64,000 nt of DNA from Vicinamibacterales bacterium (GTDB lineage: Bacteria; Acidobacteriota; Vicinamibacteria; Vicinamibacterales; UBA8438), in the NCBI GenBank assembly GCA_029940535.1, contig JAPYUM010000004.1, positions 24,296-88,295 on the forward strand, given 5' to 3'. This document shows, piece after piece, positions 61,020 through 64,000 of this stretch (within the stretch, counting starts at the first letter, position 1; each line of letters begins with the position of its first letter). The notes beneath the pieces were generated by a model that made no database searches, had not been told where the DNA came from, and saw nothing but the letters and a program-made list of their open reading frames with translations. Both the position numbers and the translations under genes were made by a program.

Positions 61020-61718
61020 ATGACGGACCCGGCGCTGCTCGATCTCCGCGCTGAAATTGCGCTCGTGGATTTCCGGATCGAGGAACTGCTCGGCCGGATC
61101 AAGGCACAGAGTTGGACGAACCCGATGGAGAATGACCTCAGCGTAGAAGCGGCGCTGCCCAATCTGCTTGACGCGGCTTTGGATGACCAGTCTGTTGCCC
61201 GACTACAGGCGGTCGTCCGTACGACTCCTTGGCTGGCCGCAGGTTCAGTGCGGTCACTCGTGGTGCAATTCGGGGCCAGCCCAGGCGCCGCTGCGGAAAC
61301 GGACCCGGCTGCCGATGGCCCTCGCCTCGCGGCGGACTGTCGCCACACACGCAACTATCTCTGGGCGGAGCTGATGCGCCGGAGCCTGGATGTGCTCGCC
61401 TGTCCCCGGTGTGGCGGACGCTTGACCGTAATCGCCCTCATCGAAGATCCCGCAGTGCTTGCGCGCGTCCTCCGGCATCTGGGACTGCCGACGGACATAC
61501 CCGAGGCCCAGCCGGCCCGAGCACCGCCGCTGCACCTTGTCGTTGATGCGCCTCTGACTGAGGTCGCTGGCGACCAGTTCCGCTCCGACGAACCTGCCTG
61601 CGCCAGCCGATTCCACCCCTCAGCCAGGCAGAGGTGTGCCTCCCCGTCTGGAATCACGCGTGACCGCAACCCCTCGAACGGGCATCCTCAGCACCATGCG
61701 CTCCCTGGAGGCCCGTAG
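61020..61718 (+). mobile_element. Chimeric ORF: unknown N-terminal half plus IS91-like transposase C-terminal fragment
   Basis: YLWAELMRRSLDVLACPRCGGRLTVIALIEDPAVLARVLRHLGLPTDIPEAQPARAPPL matches the known C-terminal pattern of IS91-like transposases; N-terminal LLDLRAEIALVDFRIEELLGRI is unrelated. Confidence 0.65.
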
Positions 61719-61757
61719 TCCGCCTGTGGGGCGGCCAACCGCTTGTTCAGGGCGGCG

Positions 61758-61796
61758 CTCGGAGGCGGCGTCGAGCGGGCCTAATGCCGTCTATCG
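61758..61796 (+). repeat. 39-bp direct repeat, copy 1
   Basis: CTCGGAGGCGGCGTCGAGCGGGCCTAATGCCGTCTATCG; 37/39 identical to 63389-63427. Confidence 0.92.
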
Positions 61797-61846
61797 TCAT
61801 CCTCCGCCTGTGCTCTTGATAAGATTGGGGTGTCGTAAGTCCATAG

Positions 61847-63316
61847 TTGTGCTTTCATTACCCCATGCTGTCTGGAACAGTCGTTCTCGATCACGTCATC
61901 ACTACGCCGACATCGAATCCGGTGACGGTTAGGCAGAGTCTTCACCGACACCGGTGGACGGTTACGCCTGGTTGGCGAGGGCGGGTGTCACCCCGGGGTC
62001 CGTGCCTACTGGCGTTGTTGCTCTTGATGCTCGGACCTCACCAAGGTCGAACGGTACTGGCCCAGACCGAGAGTCAGCTGTTCGTCCAGGTCTTCGCTGC
62101 AGACGGGTCGCCCGTCACCGACCTCACTGCCGAAGATTTCGTGATCGATCAGAACGGCGTCGAGGGCCGGGTGATTCGGGCCGAGATCGTGGAAGAGCCT
62201 CTGCGTCTAGCATTGCTCGTCGACGACGCTGATGGGGCCGACCCGTACTTTCGGGTTCTGCGAACCGGGTTGCCGATCTTCATTGATGCGTTACCCAGGA
62301 GGAGCCAGGTATCGCTCGTGTTGCTGTCGGGCAGGCCTCGAATCGTCGTTGATCACACAGAGGGACTGGCAAAGGTCAAGGACCGACTCAACGGACTGTT
62401 CACGAACCAGGGCACGTCGGCCGGTTTCTTCGACGGCCTCGACGAGACCCTGGCAGGCTTCGACCAGCAGCTCAACTGGCCCGTCATGGTAGTCGTCACC
62501 ACGGACGGCGCCTCCAAAGTTGATCTTTTCAGGCAGGCGAGATACACCGACTTTACAGAGCGGCTCGCCAGCAGCGGAGTGACCGTGTATGCCCTGGGAC
62601 TAAGCACGCCGAGAGGTGACGGGTTTCAGACTCGTCTTGTGGAGGATGTCACTCGGCTGTCGGGCGGTAGATACCTCACATTGAACTCGCCCAGTCAGGC
62701 GGTGACCGACCAACTCACTATCATTGCCGCGGAGATCTCTCGACGATATGCTGCGTCATTAAATCAGTACTTGGTCGTGTTCGAAGCGCCACCAGGCGCC
62801 AATGCCGGCGCGCGCGCTTCGGCCGGCGTGCGTCGCTCCGGTGTGACGCTGTATCTCTCGGCCGACGGCCGCCCGCGTTCGGACGGACTGACAGGGGCAG
62901 CCGCGAGGGCGCTCGCCATTCAGGAGGTCAACGACGCAATCAGCGCCAAGCAAGCCCAGTTAACGGCGCTCCAGGCGGAGATCGAGGACCTGCAGCGGGA
63001 GGCTAGCGCACTCGTCGGAACGACCCGACAGGCGGCGGGTGGGACCGCGAGCAGCGGGGGGGGGCGAGCGGAACCCTGGAACGCCGGAGAAGTGGCCTTT
63101 GCGAACGGACAAATGGACGAAGCGACGGCGCTCTACGAGCAGGCGCACCAAGCGGACCCTAGCTGGGGAAAACCGCTGTTCAAGCTTGGACTCGTAGCGC
63201 TGAATCAGGGCGATGTAGCGACCGCGGTCACCTACTTCGAGCAGGTCGTCTCGGTCGAGCCTGATTCGGAAGAAGGCGCCCAGGCTGCCGAGTTCGTCGC
63301 GCAATTAAAGCAATAG
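61847..63316 (+). CDS. VWFA-domain protein with C-terminal TPR (VWFA-related acidobacterial type)
   Basis: Signal peptide region, SQLFVQVFAADGSPVTDLTAEDFVIDQNGVEGRVIRAEIVEEPLRLALLVDDA...PVMVVVTTDGAS...GVTVYALGLSTP; C-terminal TPR. True start uncertain. Confidence 0.8.
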   Translation: MCFHYPMLSGTVVLDHVITTPTSNPVTVRQSLHRHRWTVTPGWRGRVSPRGPCLLALLLLMLGPHQGRTVLAQTESQLFVQVFAADGSPVTDLTAEDFVIDQNGVEGRVIRAEIVEEPLRLALLVDDADGADPYFRVLRTGLPIFIDALPRRSQVSLVLLSGRPRIVVDHTEGLAKVKDRLNGLFTNQGTSAGFFDGLDETLAGFDQQLNWPVMVVVTTDGASKVDLFRQARYTDFTERLASSGVTVYALGLSTPRGDGFQTRLVEDVTRLSGGRYLTLNSPSQAVTDQLTIIAAEISRRYAASLNQYLVVFEAPPGANAGARASAGVRRSGVTLYLSADGRPRSDGLTGAAARALAIQEVNDAISAKQAQLTALQAEIEDLQREASALVGTTRQAAGGTASSGGGRAEPWNAGEVAFANGQMDEATALYEQAHQADPSWGKPLFKLGLVALNQGDVATAVTYFEQVVSVEPDSEEGAQAAEFVAQLKQ

Positions 63317-63388
63317 CCGGCGGTCGCGGTGCCGTAGAGCGCATCATAGAGACTGCCTTCTCGGGAACTGTGCAGGGCGGCGGCGGGC

Positions 63389-63427
63389 CTCGGAGGCGGC
63401 GTCGAGGGGGTCTAATGCCGTCTATCG
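63389..63427 (+). repeat. 39-bp direct repeat, copy 2
   Basis: CTCGGAGGCGGCGTCGAGGGGGTCTAATGCCGTCTATCG; 37/39 identical to 61758-61796. Confidence 0.92.
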
Positions 63428-63615
63428 GCCCCCACAATAGCGAACGTCTGGTCCACGCCATAGTGCGCGTGCAGGTCGGTTCCGCGACTGACGGACTTTG
63501 CCAGCAACGTCACCTCGTGACCGAGTGCGGCGAAAGCCCGGCACATCTTCATCACGGGCACGCTGTTCGCAGCGGTCGATGGCAATGTGGCGTCGCAAAC
63601 GTAAAGGATACGCAT
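63412..63615 (-). pseudogene. N-terminal fragment of a GT4-type glycosyltransferase
   Basis: MRILYVCDATLPSTAANSVPVMKMCRAFAALGHEVTLLAKSVSRGTDLHAHYGVDQTFAIVGADRRH*; C-terminus ends inside repeat copy 2. Confidence 0.7.
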
Positions 63616-64000
63616 CAACTTGCTCCGTCTCTCCGTTACAAGCCGCTGCCCGGCTCAGCAGTTGGCGGCGGGTCTGCTGTGAGTGCGTATCCGCGGCGCT
63701 GCAGGATGGGCTCCATGACGACCGTCAGCGCCTTCCCTCCGTTAGTGTCCGACCCGACGCACCCTGACGTCGGGCCGGGCAACCTAAAGATATTCAATTG
63801 TCAAAGAACCTCACGGACACGGGCTACTCGGCCCGGCCCGGGTCGTCCGGCAGGATACGCCGAAGGAAGTCAGCCCGTCGGTGTGACAGGCGACATCGGT
63901 CCGAGCAGGATCCGTTCCGTCTGCGGCCCCCGACCGCTGTGGCGCTATCGCCGGGAGAAAATCGACCTGTGGCGCTCCGCTGGGTCCGATAGTGGGCGTT

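Noticed and set aside
61758-61796. Integron attC site
   Set aside because: GCCTAAT only loosely resembles RYYYAAC and no matching GTTRRRY partner with L-box architecture was found; no integrase seen.
63753-63774. Perfect CCCGACG/CGTCGGG hairpin near the window end
   Set aside because: Real inverted repeat but only 7 bp with no T-run or clear gene context; cannot be assigned.

Overview
High-GC bacterial chromosomal segment. It is probably Acidobacteriota: there is an ADOP-type permease fragment and a VWFA-related protein of the acidobacterial kind, but this taxonomic call is inference only. Bases 1-59 kb are mostly housekeeping genes: spoIID-like, pckA, gatB, ftsEX, rnr, selB, groSL with a CIRCE operator, purC, nrdR, ntrYX-like, cinA, gpsA, ftsY, ribD/E/BA, ffh-rpsP-khpA-rimM-trmD-rplS-rnhB, thiE, polX, a cell-wall recycling block nagZ-ldcA-mpl-pxpBC-murBA, a secretin, lolA, ilvA and thrC. 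Bases 59.5-64 kb are an accessory area of truncated genes (pepE, ADOP permease, glycosyltransferase) and transposase remnants (IS5-like, IS91-like) around a VWFA/TPR gene flanked by a 39-bp direct repeat. The most unusual signal is a two-copy dispersed element of 105/106 bp (43291-43395 on -, 56735-56840 on +). It folds into a long hairpin with an inner hairpin, carries compensatory base-pair changes between copies, and in both copies begins on the last base of the TAG stop codon of the upstream gene (GHMP kinase and ilvA). A separate 162-bp inverted-repeat element (40994-41155) also touches a TAG stop codon. Several conserved genes look disrupted: ftsE by an in-frame amber, two genes by frameshifts, and thpR as an N-terminal remnant. 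No tRNA, rRNA or CRISPR array was recognised.
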